Assembly (NCBI RefSeq): GCF_964340395.1
Contig: NC_135551.1
Location: forward strand, 5,525,963 to 5,589,962
Length of the DNA stretch: 64,000 bases
Direction of reading: 5' to 3'
Origin: Glandiceps talaboti
Taxonomy: Eukaryota; Hemichordata; Enteropneusta; Spengelidae
The notes beneath the pieces were generated by a model. The model saw nothing but the letters and a program-made list of their open reading frames with translations. It was not told the origin of the DNA and did no database searches. The position numbers were made by a program, and so were the translations under genes. Below, one piece after another: positions 1 through 13,500 of this stretch. Positions within the stretch are counted from its first letter, which is position 1. The number at the start of each line of letters is the position of its first letter.

Positions 1-1314
1 TAAACATGACAGTCACATAAGTTCTCTAAAGAGGTTTTTTTTGGCATCTTTAAAAAGATGGCAAAACCAATCACACTAAATTATTGTTCACTGCAAGTAA
101 GTAAAAGTTCAACCTGGGTGAGCTAAGTTCAACCTGGGTGAGCTGTCACTAGTCACTACATACATGCACCATACAGTAGAATGGCAGCAAAGTTCACTTT
201 CAATAACCTTTAATAGACACAGATCATTATTTGAGTACATATCCAGAGTACATTTCATCAACTGTCCAGTGTTTACACTATTTCAAATACTTGGTGGATT
301 ACATTTACATCATCCAATTTATGTAATCTACCTACACACCACAGTGTCAGTTTATTTCTAGCTTAGCTAATGTTGAAAGGGATCTCTTTACCTTGATGGT
401 CAGACTTTACACCTGCTAACACTCACTGACAAGTAAAGGACTTTCTCCATTTCTCACACTCATTTACAGCATTCATATCAAGTGTAGATAAGTATACCTT
501 TTCAATTGTTTTAATTATAAGCCTAGTATGTTGCCTTTCTACATTCGTCAATTTGTAAACAGTGTTTTCTGCTAATGAATACTAGATGATTACCATCACA
601 AGCATGATTATATTTGGCTCTTAACGAGGTGGGAATCACTGTTTTATGGTATCTATAATTTTACTGTAGTCATTGCCTATTCACTTGCTTTGTTTACAAA
701 TTGATTACATTGGTGTTACATGTACATGTACTGGGCTGATGATTAGAACAATGTACATTAAATTACACCTGATATGGATGCTATAAATAATTGTGCTAAA
801 TCATGCCAACGCTTTAGGGACCATTGCACAATGTCGTACTAGCTCAATAAATTAACATCCTTCATTTAGGACAAACCCCCTCCCCCTAAATGAAAATCCA
901 CAAGTACGGCATCACACATTTTTATCTGATGTAAACCACAACGAAAACTATAGCAGTCACACCAGTATGATTGATGCAATGTAAAAATTTGATTCTAAAC
1001 ATGAAGTTCCAACCTTATGAACCTGTTTACTGTCAGGAGGTGCTGGTAAACACATTAAAATACTACTGGAAACTCACCACTGTGTCTCACATTAGAAGTA
1101 TATACAGAAGCTGTGAAAGTTTTTGAAATTTGATGAGAAGTGTGAAAATGATGTTTTATGGCAAATCACATTGGCATCAGACCCCTTCCACCCTAATATG
1201 AACAATGTTTGCTTATTGAGCTTGTGTGACATTGTGTGAAGGTCCCTTACATAAGTGTTACCAGGTGTACAAAACGTGTACAAAATAATATGTATATAAG
1301 ATAGTATTGCCTAC
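1..1314. other. intron or 3' flank of the RNF17-like gene, no feature recognised
   Basis: I looked for a terminal exon on the minus strand with a suitable acceptor in phase 0 and found none I could support. Contains a short duplication (two copies of GTTCAACCTGGGTGAGCT near 107-144). Confidence 0.4.
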
Positions 1315-1504
1315 CATAATACAAGCAATAAGACGCTTGGCCATCACTAGGTTAGTCATTGCAAGCTGTGATCCTTGTGGCCAATTGGTGTCTGCTACCA
1401 TGGCAACACCATCAGGTACTTGTGTTGGTGGTTTTAGGCCGATGAGTTCACTTTTGATTGCTTGCATTGGTAATGCCTTGAACTCATCTGGCAACTTTCT
1501 TAAC
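1315..1504 (-). CDS. RNF17: RNF17-like exon 35 (eTud5)
   Basis: [20 protein letters not shown], then [12 protein letters not shown] and a [18 protein letters not shown] helix, which I recognise as the region after the last RNF17 Tudor core. It joins exon 34 in phase 2. Ends ATTATG|GTAGGC, phase 0; only about the last 40 residues of the protein should remain beyond it. Confidence 0.9.
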
Positions 1505-4500
1505 CTGCCATAAAAAATATTACATGTAGCATGTAAAATGTACATGGTGACATCTCTCTAAGTTGACAGTATGTAAAGAATGAAGGTGGGTTATTATGTT
1601 TCTGATACATAAATATTGCAGCACTGATTTTATCAGAATTTAGTTAGGTACTTTAGTAGGACTTGGTGGTATTCAACTTTCAATTTGATTTGAATGGCAT
1701 CACTCACTAAATCATTACAATCAAAGTGTACAGTTCATCAACCCCTATGCCAAGAATTCTACAGAAGTGTTGCATATCAATACTTGCATGCTTTTAACCT
1801 GGGTTTTACAGCTGTATATGCTACCTGTCAACTCCTACAGTTTCTGTCATACCATAGTCTACCTAAGTCACTTCAACTTTAAGTGGACTCCCTAACCTGT
1901 CAACTCCTATAGTTTCTGTCATAACATAGTCTACCTAAGTCACTTCAACTTTAAGTGGACTCACTAACCTGTCAACTCCTATAGTTTCTGTCATAACATA
2001 GTCTACCTAAGTCACTTCAACTTTAAGTGGACTCCCTAACATGTCAACTCCTATAGTTTCTGTCATACCATAGTCTACCTAAGTCACTTTAACTTAAAGT
2101 GGATTCACTAACCTGTCAACTCCTACAGTTTCTGTCATAACATAGTCTATCTAAGTCACTTCAACTTTAAGTGGACTCACTAACCTGTCAACTCCTATAC
2201 TTTCTGTCATAACATAGTCTACCTAAGTCACTTCAACTTTAAGTGGACTCCCTAACATGTCAACTCCTATAGTTTCTGTCATAACATAGTCTACCTAAGT
2301 TACTTCAACTTTAAGTGGACTCCCTAACATGTCAACTCCTATAGTTTCTGTCATACCATAGTCTACCTAAGTCACTTTAACTTAAAGTGGATTCACTAAC
2401 CTGTCAACTCCTACAGTTTCTGTCATAACATAGTCTACCTAAGTCACTTCAACTTTAAGTGGACTCACTAACCTGTCAACTCCTATAGTTTCTGTCATAA
2501 CATAGTCTACCTAAGTTACTTCAACTTTAAGTGGACTCCCTAACATGTCAACTCCTATAGTTTCTGTCATACCATAGTCTACCTAAGTTACTTCAACTTA
2601 AAGTGGATTCCCTAACCTGTCAACTCCTATACTTTCTGTCATAACATAGTCTACCTAAGTCACTTCAACTTTAAGTGGACTCACTAACCTGTCAACTCCT
2701 ATAGTTTCTGTCATAACATAGTCTACCTAAGTTACTTCAACTTTAAGTGGACTCCCTAACCTGTCAACTCCTATATTTTCTGCCATACCATGGTCTACCT
2801 AAGTTACTTCAACTTTAAGTGGACTCACTAACCTGTCAACTCCTATACTTTCTGTCATAACATAGTCTACCTAAGTCACTTCAACTTTAAGTGGACTCCC
2901 TAACATGTCAACTCCTATAGTTTCTGTCATACCATAGTCTACCTAAGTTACTTCAACTTAAAGTGGATTCCCTAACCTGTCAACTCCTATACTTTCTGTC
3001 ATAACATAGTCTACCTAAGTCACTTCAACTTTAAGTGGACTCACTAACCTGTCAACTCCTATAGTTTCTGTCATAACATAGTCTACCTAAGTTACTTCAA
3101 CTTTAAGTGGACTCCCTAACCTGTCAACTCCTAAAGTTTCTGCAGTACCATAGTCTACCTAAGTCACTTCAACTTTAAGTGGACTCACTAACCTGTCAAC
3201 TCCTATACTTTCTGTCATAACATAGTCTATCTAAGTCACTTCAACTTTAAGTGGACTCACTAACCTGTCAACTCCTATACTTTCTGTCATAACATAGTCT
3301 ACCTAAGTCACTTCAACTTTAAGTGGACTCACTAACCTGTCAACTCCTATAGTTTCTGCAGTTCCATAGTCAACATACGTCACTTCAACTTTCAGTGGAC
3401 TGACAGACTTGACTTTGAGAATCTCTGCTCTGTACCACTCATCATCAAAGGTATACTGACCACAGCATGCCATGCCTGTACACAAGATATCACCATCATT
3501 ATAATCTTGACAAGGGTTACACAATAACAAGTCTTGATACAAGTCACCCCTCCATCCCCTCCCTCAAAACGTGTAAATGTGTATGCCATACCTGTACAGA
3601 TAAATATCCCATTATAACTGTTATCTTGATTTAGGGACGTCATCGAAATCAAAAGCATCGTAATTACGCGTCGCTACGAGTAAAGACTAGTAACTACTAG
3701 TAGCTACGATGTACTACGAGAAACGGGAGATAATGAGGTGTTCAGGTTCATGAATAACTGACAATAGATAATAAGTTTACATTTCTTTGTTTCCCTTAAC
3801 GATGTCGTCTTTACGCGTAGATACACGTAATTTTTTATCGCCAACACACAATAGATAGTGATTCTCACCTTCCATGTTTCCAATGATGACATCGTCTTCT
3901 ATCGTAGTTGATCGTAGTTTGTCATAATTTTCGATCGTCAAAGAAAACCACGTACTCGGCCAGTAATGTGCTGATGAAACTAGTACTGCACATGTTTTTA
4001 TGAGTGCAAGTTCATGGGCGATATTCATTAAAAAAAAAACAATAAGATATGCACGAAATCAAAGTTTCAATATTCAGTACAAACTAACAGTACAACTTAC
4101 AAGCTCACGCTTGGCGGCCATGGTAGGGCCAAGAAATGCTGTTGAATTTCCGGGTTGCGGAAGTGCAGTTTTGACTTTTATATCATCGAATAACGGGATT
4201 TGTTTTATATATTCTAAAACAACAACTAATTTTTTATGTTTCTCGGTACAGTAACATTCCTAAATGATGGGGTTGAGTTGAGAAATCGCAATGTTCGGCA
4301 ACACGTGGCGTGATGCATGATGTCGGTAGATATATAAACATAGAGACGCAAGTGATGAACGTATTCAGTTATTCGTAGCCCGAAATTTCGTTATATAAAT
4401 GACGTTTTTCCTCAAAATTTTGAAGAAACAAAACGTTTTTAGGTGACTTCTAAATCAATCAAATCAAACGATATATAAATGCGAGACAAGCTTTAGTTTT

Positions 4501-7500
4501 TAATTTGTTTTTGTGGACAATGTTCGATTTCGACTGACGAATCCTGCGACTAGAATCTAACACGATCAATGCACCGTTCAGCAGCCAGACGAAAATGGTC
4601 GACATGTTTGTTGACCAGCCGAGAAGTGCATAAGGAACTTGTGAGGCAGTCCGAATAAATAGATGTAAAATCCGACGTTTCGAATAAAAATTCTTCTTCA
4701 AGGTATTTTTAGGCAAGACATATTAGGTAAACATCTGAATATATCTGAAACACTTAGTTGACTTACTAGCCGACTGTACGAATGCCATAGAACTTTAAGA
4801 AGGCATCGAATGAATAACATTGAAAAAAGTAAGCGTGAAACTGATTTGCGCACAGGAAAGAAAATCTTTTTGTTTCGTTATTTTTTTCATGATGAAGACT
4901 ACGCGTAAATGGTCGTAGTTTGGGCTCATGAATAACGGACAATAGGTGTTTACTTTTTATTGTCTACAACCTAAAGTACATGAATATGCGTTGAGACTTA
5001 TGAATATTCACCGTAGTACATCGTAACTACTAGTAGTTACTAGTCTTTACTCGTAGCGACGCGTAATTACGATGCTTTTGATTTCGATGTCGTCCCTTAC
5101 TTGATGATAATTTTCAATGTAATGTAATTCTAAACATTTTATGGCTTATCATTTCATGGATTTCAGTCACAATCAAGGAGCTTGTAAGAGTAAATTACAA
5201 TTTATCCAGGAGTAAATTCAAATTCCCAAGACATTCTACTAGGAATCGAGACAAAATACCAGAAAGCATTTATGAATTTTGCTTTACATACTTTTTAGGT
5301 ACGGCTTTTGTTTATCAACCCCTGGTATTGGGTTTTCAATACTATTTTTTTGTGATAGTTGTGTTAATACACATACCAGGCACTGGGTTTTCAATCAGTT
5401 CAAACTCATCAGCTCTTTTGTTCATCTCAGATGAAATCCTTTCCAACTCCTCATATTGGTGGACGGCCCCAGAAGCTGCATTGTCACCTTTGCCTTTTGG
5501 ACCCAGACGCTGAAAACAAATCTGTTGGGGGATAAAAAAGGAAAATTATCAGTCATCTACAAAATCAGAAATATGAAGGGTTCCAAAGGTTTTCTGGGGT
5601 TTCTAAAGAAAGTAGGAGGTAAACTGACAATTTGAAATGGATTCGTAAATTTACTTTTATATAAATCTGGTATTGTTATTTTTAAATTCAATCATCACAA
5701 CTCTGTTCAGCACATAGATTTTTGAGTTGGATAACAACATAATATACTGTTACAGTACAATAACATGAGGGGAACATCGCCTTTACCAGCAAAGTGCAAT
5801 TCTTGCACTTTCTTATCAATCCTTATCAGCTCATTACCATAACTTTAAGTGTTTGCCTTTTGTAATTACATCTGATAAGCCTGAGTCGCTGCTGGTACAG
5901 GTACTAGGTCAAGACTGAAATGCTGTCGACCGAATGTGTGCAAGTACTAGTGAGTGTGTTACTGCGCTGCGAGGAACAACTGGCTTGGGTGAAAGGTCAC
6001 GATTTGGCTTGGGTGAAAGGTCATGATCCAATCACGATCATAACATTAGGATACATCGTGCACCGTACATTGACGATGTTACATGTGGTATATGGACATC
6101 AGATAAGGGAATTCGCTATTTAAGTATCTCTGTGCTTAATTTTTCAAAACATTATTTAACTAACTATGGAACGAGAAAAACTGTAGTTCCGAGTGCAAGG
6201 TTATTTTCAAGGAGTGAATCGTTTGAGTCAAGGGACGTTATCAGCTGTTACAACTTTTATAATCCTATTACAGTTGACATTGCAAACAGATTTAGAGATT
6301 GTCAACAACCTGACTTGCCTATTGATGAACTCGGGTTATCTGTAGTTTGGTTTTACCGTGGCGTTTCCGACATGAATCCTTGGATTTTTTACCTGTACGA
6401 GTTTATTAATCAAACTATGGAATGCAATGACTGAAACAGCTATACAGTGCTTCTGTCAAATAATTTTATTCATTACCCTTAGTTAATAAAAAGGTCAAAG
6501 GTCAGATGTATACATGTATATCTGCTGGGTTATTAAACAGAGAGACAGATTTCAATGCAATTAGGCCCACCTGGTAAGGTACATTGTTTACCTCTACTGG
6601 GTTAGAAAAAGTACCCATATCTGGGTATTATATTAGGCTATCGGTACTTACCTCTGCTGGGTTATTGATCTGGGTGACACTGATTGAAAAGAAAGTGCCT
6701 ACATCTGGTAAGGTTGGCTGTTTGTAGACTGATTTCATAGGATTGGCGTTGACATCTTTAATATCTATGCTATCACTAAAACAACGAGCCCATCCTTGGT
6801 GGACCATAACCTGTGACAAACTGGCTGAATTCTCAGTCTGGACATCAACTTGTAATGGTTCTCCAATCATTGCTGGTTTCTATGGAAACAAACAAATCCA
6901 ACAATTTTCAATTTTCATTTAGCCTAGCTACTGGACAGTTAAAGGTACAAGTCTTAGAGGAGAATGAAGTTAGTTTCAAGAAATTCTTTGCCTTCGAAAG
7001 AAGATAAGATGCTACCATAATTTGCCAATCTGATCACCAGTACCAACAATTCTTTTTCAAATACCAGGGTTACCAAACCATACCAAAAATACTAAACATG
7101 GCAGACTCATATTTTTGCTATGGTTTGGTAACCCTGGAAACAGAAAGGGAGAAATTGGGTAAATTGCCCTTGGTTTCTTTCCTTATCAACAGTGTCATAA
7201 TTTGGATGAGGTACTCTGGTGAAATGACTTGGGGACCAAGATAGATTTTTACCTAGTACTTTACCATGGTAACGAAAACACTGAACTTACTATTGTTTCA
7301 GTTGTACTACAACAGAATGCTACTACACTCTCCTAAATAATGCCTAAAAAGATTGACTACATTTTGTTTGCTAAGATTTAATAATACCATACCTTGATAA
7401 GCACTGTCACAATGTTGCCTAGCAACGTCTCTATCAAGAAATAGATAGCTTCTTTACACCACTGTCCACTACCACTGTTCTGAAATACCAAGTCAAATAC

Positions 7501-10500
7501 CAAAATATTAATATATTATCACCAATATTTGTCTTTCATTCAGCTAAGAAAGTATATTAAATACATCAAGTTACCTAAGGGGTCATGTGACTTTGTTATT
7601 CTCATATATATTTAATTGTAATCTAATAACAATAATCTTGCCAATATAAAATTAACAACAATGTAGATATTACAAACCTGTAAAAAAAATTTAATGGACT
7701 TATTGAGTTAATTTTCCTGGACAATAATTTTTTTTTTTTTCATGAGCAATTTAAAATAAGAGGCTATTCCAAGAGTGCATAATATATGTTTGTGATTCCG
7801 ATATGAAATGACTTAAGTTTACAAACTGCAGCAAGTGTTAACGCTTTAAATATTTACAAGTTTAAGAAATTAATTGGAGAAAAGACAAACTGGTGGTGTT
7901 AAGGAGTAACTAGCCATAGTGTTAATGCAACTCAAATTACAGTAAAACAAAACAAAGTGAAGATGAAAACAACATGGATTTGAATAACACAGCAACTTAA
8001 TTATAGAATTCAGGACAAACATTGTGTCCTGCCACAACAACAACAACAACAGCAACAACAACAACAACAACAACAGCAACAACAACAACAACAGCAACAA
8101 CAACAACAAACATAGGTGATGAACTTAAACACCAAGATTGGCAACACAGACTTTCAAAATGCATATCTAAGTACCTGTTGACAAAGTTCCTGGTTTTTAT
8201 ACATGTGTACCTGGGTGGGTGTAAGAAAGTGCCCAGTAACAGTTATTACAACACCTTATCAAATCACTGGACAGGTGTGATTTCTCACAAAGCTATTTAA
8301 AAGGACTGGCATATATTACATCATTCTATGTCATCAACTTAACAATCTGCAATCAATTAGTACATTATTTTAAACTTTTTATTTTGGCAATTCTGTAACT
8401 CTTTCCTTAGCCTCCTCCACCCCCCCCCCCCCCTCCCCCACTCCCAAATTCATGAGAAGATCTTCAATATTAGTGGAAAGACAAATCACATATCAAGTGT
8501 ATTTTTTACTTGCTATTCCATAGAGATAGGAATGACTTAAAAGACACACTGCTGTGTAAGGTTAACTCTCTAACCCCATTAGAAAGATTGAGGATACAAC
8601 ATTCTTTGACTACTGGAGTGACATGAGTGATTTCATGGAGCAAACCGTGACTACTGTGGGACTTCAAGGTCAACTGTCATGTCATGTCATATCATGTCAA
8701 ATTCCCCCCCCCCCCCCCACCTCCCACTCCCACCCCAGCACCCTTAACCCCAACTCATCCAGCAAACAATCCATATGACAGATAATGACACCTATTATAT
8801 ACTTTATACTATGATTGCTTACTGGAGTGATTCCATGTAGAACACACTGCAAACACTGCTGTGGAATTTCAAGATCAACGGCTTCTAAACGTAGATTGTG
8901 CTTCTGTACTGTCTCTGTATTACCAAAGTCAATATACGACACCTGAAAACACAAATGCATCTATTATTCATAATTTTTCGCAAGTTTCAAAGTTCTGAAA
9001 GTTACTTACAATTTCTTCAGTTTTTAACAACACATCTGCATAGTTTACTGCTGAGTAGGAGTGATAAATGTTCAGTCATTTACAAGTGATATGTTTGCAT
9101 TAACTTATTAGAAGGTGCTGTTCACCTAAAGATCACACTATGCCCATTTCAACTCAAGAGAGTGTTGTTCATTTTCAAGTTTTATTTGTCTGAATTACTT
9201 CAACACAACTATATACTTTACATCTGAAGATCACTTATGCCTACTTCAACTCTAGAGAGCACTAGTTATTTTTACCTCCCGTAAGGGATATATAATCTTC
9301 AGGGTAATAGCTAGACCTTATTAGGTTTTGAGCCAGATCTGTTAATGTTTAATTAGAGAAATTTGCATATTAATGAAATCAACTAATTACGCAATATCTT
9401 AAGACTGCATACTTCAATTTCAATATAATTTAGTATATTCGTTAAACATAACAACATACATTTGTCCTATAAAATTTGTTGATGTATCTTACAGCGTTAA
9501 TGAATAATTTGCATAATTAATTATTTTTGGTAATTAGGCTATATCTTAATACATACTTCAAATTCAACATAATTTAGTACATACGTTAACCATAAGAAAA
9601 CACATATGTCCTATCAAGTTTGTTGATGTACCGTACAATGTTAATGAATAATTTGCATAATTAATGATTTTCGGTAATTAGGCTATATCTTAAGAATACA
9701 TACTTCAATTCCAATATAATTCAGTAAACACGTTAACCATAACAATCACATATGTCCTGTAAAGCTTGTTGGTGTACCTATCAGTGTTAATGAATAATTT
9801 GCATAATTAATGATTCTTGGTAATTAGGCTATATCTTACGACTGCATGCTTCAATTTCAATACAATTCAGTACATACATTAACCATAACAAATTGTGTAT
9901 GTCCTATAAAGTTAGTTGATGTACCTTACAGTGTTAATGAATAATTTGCATAATTAATGATTTTCGGTAATTAGGCTATATCTTAAGACTGCATTAAGCA
10001 GTATCATACACTCTTACATACATTAACCTAAGAAAGCACGCTTGTCCAAAAAACAAAGCCTGTTACCATAGTTTTTTTAGTTTAATGAGTTATTTGAATA
10101 ATTAGTGATTCCCTTACGGGGAGGCATTCAGTTTAAATCTGGTAAAGGTTTGTTATTAAAATTTACTTCAACTCTAGAGGGCAATGGATAAAGGTCTATT
10201 GCACAACTCTAGAGGGTGCTAGTTATCCCAAAGGTCTATTACACTACATTACAGGTTACTCTAAAGGTGTATTGCACAACTCTGGAGGGTGCTAGTTATT
10301 CCAAAGGTCTATTACACTATTTCACTGGTTACTTTAAATGTCTACTGCACAACTCTTGAGGGCACTGTTTATCTCAAAGGTCTATTATCCTTACTTACTT
10401 CAACTCCTTGGTCTGTGATGTCCAGTATCTTAGCTCTATACCAGTGCATGTCTTCAGTGAATAAAGCAGAGCATGGCTGACCTATCTGCCATTCATAACC

Positions 10501-13500
10501 ACTGGGGGAAGGTAAACTGTCTTTAAACTTAGTTTGTAAATTCTCCATTACCTGCAGCAATGTTTTATTGCCTGAAATAGACAGAAATTAGGACATGTGA
10601 ATCAAATGGCAACCAAGGGATGATTCTGTACAAATGAACATACAATGTACTAACATGAAGTTTGAGGCAATGATACAAATCATTCTGTGTAATAACATTT
10701 TACCTCATGCTAATCTTAATCTACATAGTAGTTTTTGAGTTTAGGTTTTTTGACCAAAAATGACATTTTGTTTTACCCAAATCACACACCTGTCATGCAA
10801 TCATTTTGCTTTAAACAATTTCCCAACTAGAAACCAAAAGTAATGTCCCAACCAAATACCAAGGCAATCAGTCTGGCAGTTTTTGAGTTTCAGTCACACA
10901 CACTCTTGATATAAAGTGTCATTTGTCTGACATCGATGTACAGAATTTTTTCAACAGACTCTTAATTTCTTTTACTTTCTAAAATAACAAGTGTTCCAAA
11001 CGGACAACTGAAAATTGAATTTGGTAGTCCAAAAAAGAAATCTAGTGGTCTTTTGACACATGACCACTGCTAATTTCAAACGCTGAATCTACATAGCATA
11101 TTGAGGACTAATTGATTGTAATGTCATATACAGTAGAGAGGAGAAACCTTCTTTACCATGAATCTTACCTTGTGTGATTTGATGTCCATAAATCATACCA
11201 GTACTATCAACATATGTAACTGATAAAGTTATAACATTAGACTTAGGTAAGTCCGATGGTTTATAGTGTTCTCTCTCCACACTATCAGGGCTTATACTAG
11301 TAACAACATTTGATGTGTCCTCTTCACTTCTGCTTTCTCTGGTTGCCATGCCAGCAACATCACCAGCCTTGGTTGCTGGTTCATCATCACTGCCATCCAT
11401 CACATCAGTGGCAAGTACTGGCATATCTGTGTCTACTTTCTCAATCTCAGTGTGGGTACTGATGTCATCAGACATGTCGCTCTCTTTTTCCCCACTGTCT
11501 TTATCCTCTTCTTCTGACTCCGAGTCGTCTGCGTCATCAAAGATACCAATATCATCATTACTGTGATCACTGTGTTTGTCTTCCTCTAATAAAATCACAT
11601 CATTGCCTTGTTCAAGTTTCAATAGCGATACAGCTTTGTTCTCTAGCACGTCAGGGGAAGACACCATTTTATTGACCTTTGACTTTTCAGCACTGTTCTC
11701 TTCTATCTTCTTGCCAAGGATGGCAACACTCAACCTATCAGATGATGCTTCCTGGCCTGGCTTCCTGTAAGGAAAAACACAATAGATGTTATGACTTTAC
11801 TGTTCAATAAAACGCTGCTTTATGAAAATTACCCAGATAGCAACATTTCTACATATATTTATTTGTTATACTTACATTGATCATCATATCAAATAACTGT
11901 GATAAAATAGCACCTTGGTATTAACTTATTTAAATTTTGAAAATCTGTAAAGACACCCTACTGTACTTGCCACATGTTCAGCCATTCTGAGGATTTCATA
12001 TAAGGGTTTTTGTGAAAATCTTTGGAGATGACATCATATTTACCACAACAATCGCCTGTCTTGTTGACAAGCACACAGAGTGCCAAGACAAAGTGGACAA
12101 CTAAAATGACTACATGATACATTCTTGCTGAGTGTAATGTTGTTCTATATTGTGGTATAAATGTTTATTCAAGAGGGTGGAGCATGATGTCATCATTGAC
12201 TCCGTTAGAGCGATTTCTCATGTAAGTTAAGTATTAAGACAGTGTCGAAAATATAGCAATACAATACAATACAATACAATACAATACAATACAATACAAT
12301 TCAATGCAATACAGCACAATACCATACCATACAATACAATATACGATTCACTTCAATATGACATGTTGACATAATACAACACAATACCATACCAGCATAC
12401 CATACCATACAATAAGGCACAATACAACACAATACAGTAATGCAATACAATACTGTAACAATACAATACAATACAATGCAATGCAATGTAAACAGTATAC
12501 CATACAATGCTGTAACAATACAAAATAACACCACAACACAACCCATCACAACACAACAAATCCAGGTAACATACATTTTGACTGGCAGAGCTAATCCCTG
12601 TAGTGTCAGTGTCTTAGCTGCACTTATCAATACAGGTTCAGGATCCTCTGTTAGATCTGTCACTTCCTCTGGCATCTCATATAGTAAATCTATTGGTAGA
12701 GTATTAGAGTCACCATCACCAGAACCGTCAGGGTCCTATGCAGAATCACATAAAAACAAAAGTAGATTGTCTAATGAACTGTTGAGGGCGATGTTCACTA
12801 AATCTTGATGTCATCCATGACATGACATCAGTGAGTAAGCAATTACTTAGTCTGCCATGTGTTATGGTCCATCATTTCCAAAGATATATTTTTGACAATG
12901 TATTCATGCAGTGTATTTATTGTTTTCAGCAAGTACTGTTCAGGTGTTGTTCAAAATAATCATCAAAGAGAAATGCACAAAATAATTTAACAAAATTCAT
13001 ATAATACTAATCTTGATAAATCTCTAACCTTTGACTTTTGTGTGACCTCTGACCTACCTTTCCAATAAGATAACACTCCACACCACAGATCAAAGTAACT
13101 AGAAATTCACATGCTGTCTTGGTCCAATCTTTACCACCAGCGGGCTGAATACCAGCTAGACTACAACACATGGCAAACGGAGGTGGCTTCTTGAATTCTT
13201 CTTGTAATACACGAATATTGGACATTGATGTGACTTCAGAATTACCATAATCAATGTACAAAACCTAAAATAAGTCATAATATTCAAGTTACTTATTTTG
13301 TCTCATATCATGTTGTCTGCATTGTATGTTTTCATCATTTTATTCAATAACTACCTAAGCAATTTTGGTAAGACCATAGTTTCCACTGAAAGTTATTTAC
13401 CGAGATTAACATCAAGTTCACAGTACTGTATATCTAAGTTTTATCACTTTCTCCTCTCTGTTACTAGGGTAACGTGCACAAACATTACCTGCTGTGTTTT

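Larger units (their letters stand above)
7480..8822. other. Intron 29 contents
   Basis: Poly-T tract near 7728, a CAA/CAG trinucleotide microsatellite at 8034-8112, C-rich tracts near 8420 and 8704, and a diverged exon 29 copy at 8606-8675. Nothing else recognised. Confidence 0.5.

Noticed and set aside
4459-4716. 85-codon minus frame in the 1.46-kb element
   Set aside because: Lies in the segment shared with the hAT-like element where homologous frames are not preserved; no domain.
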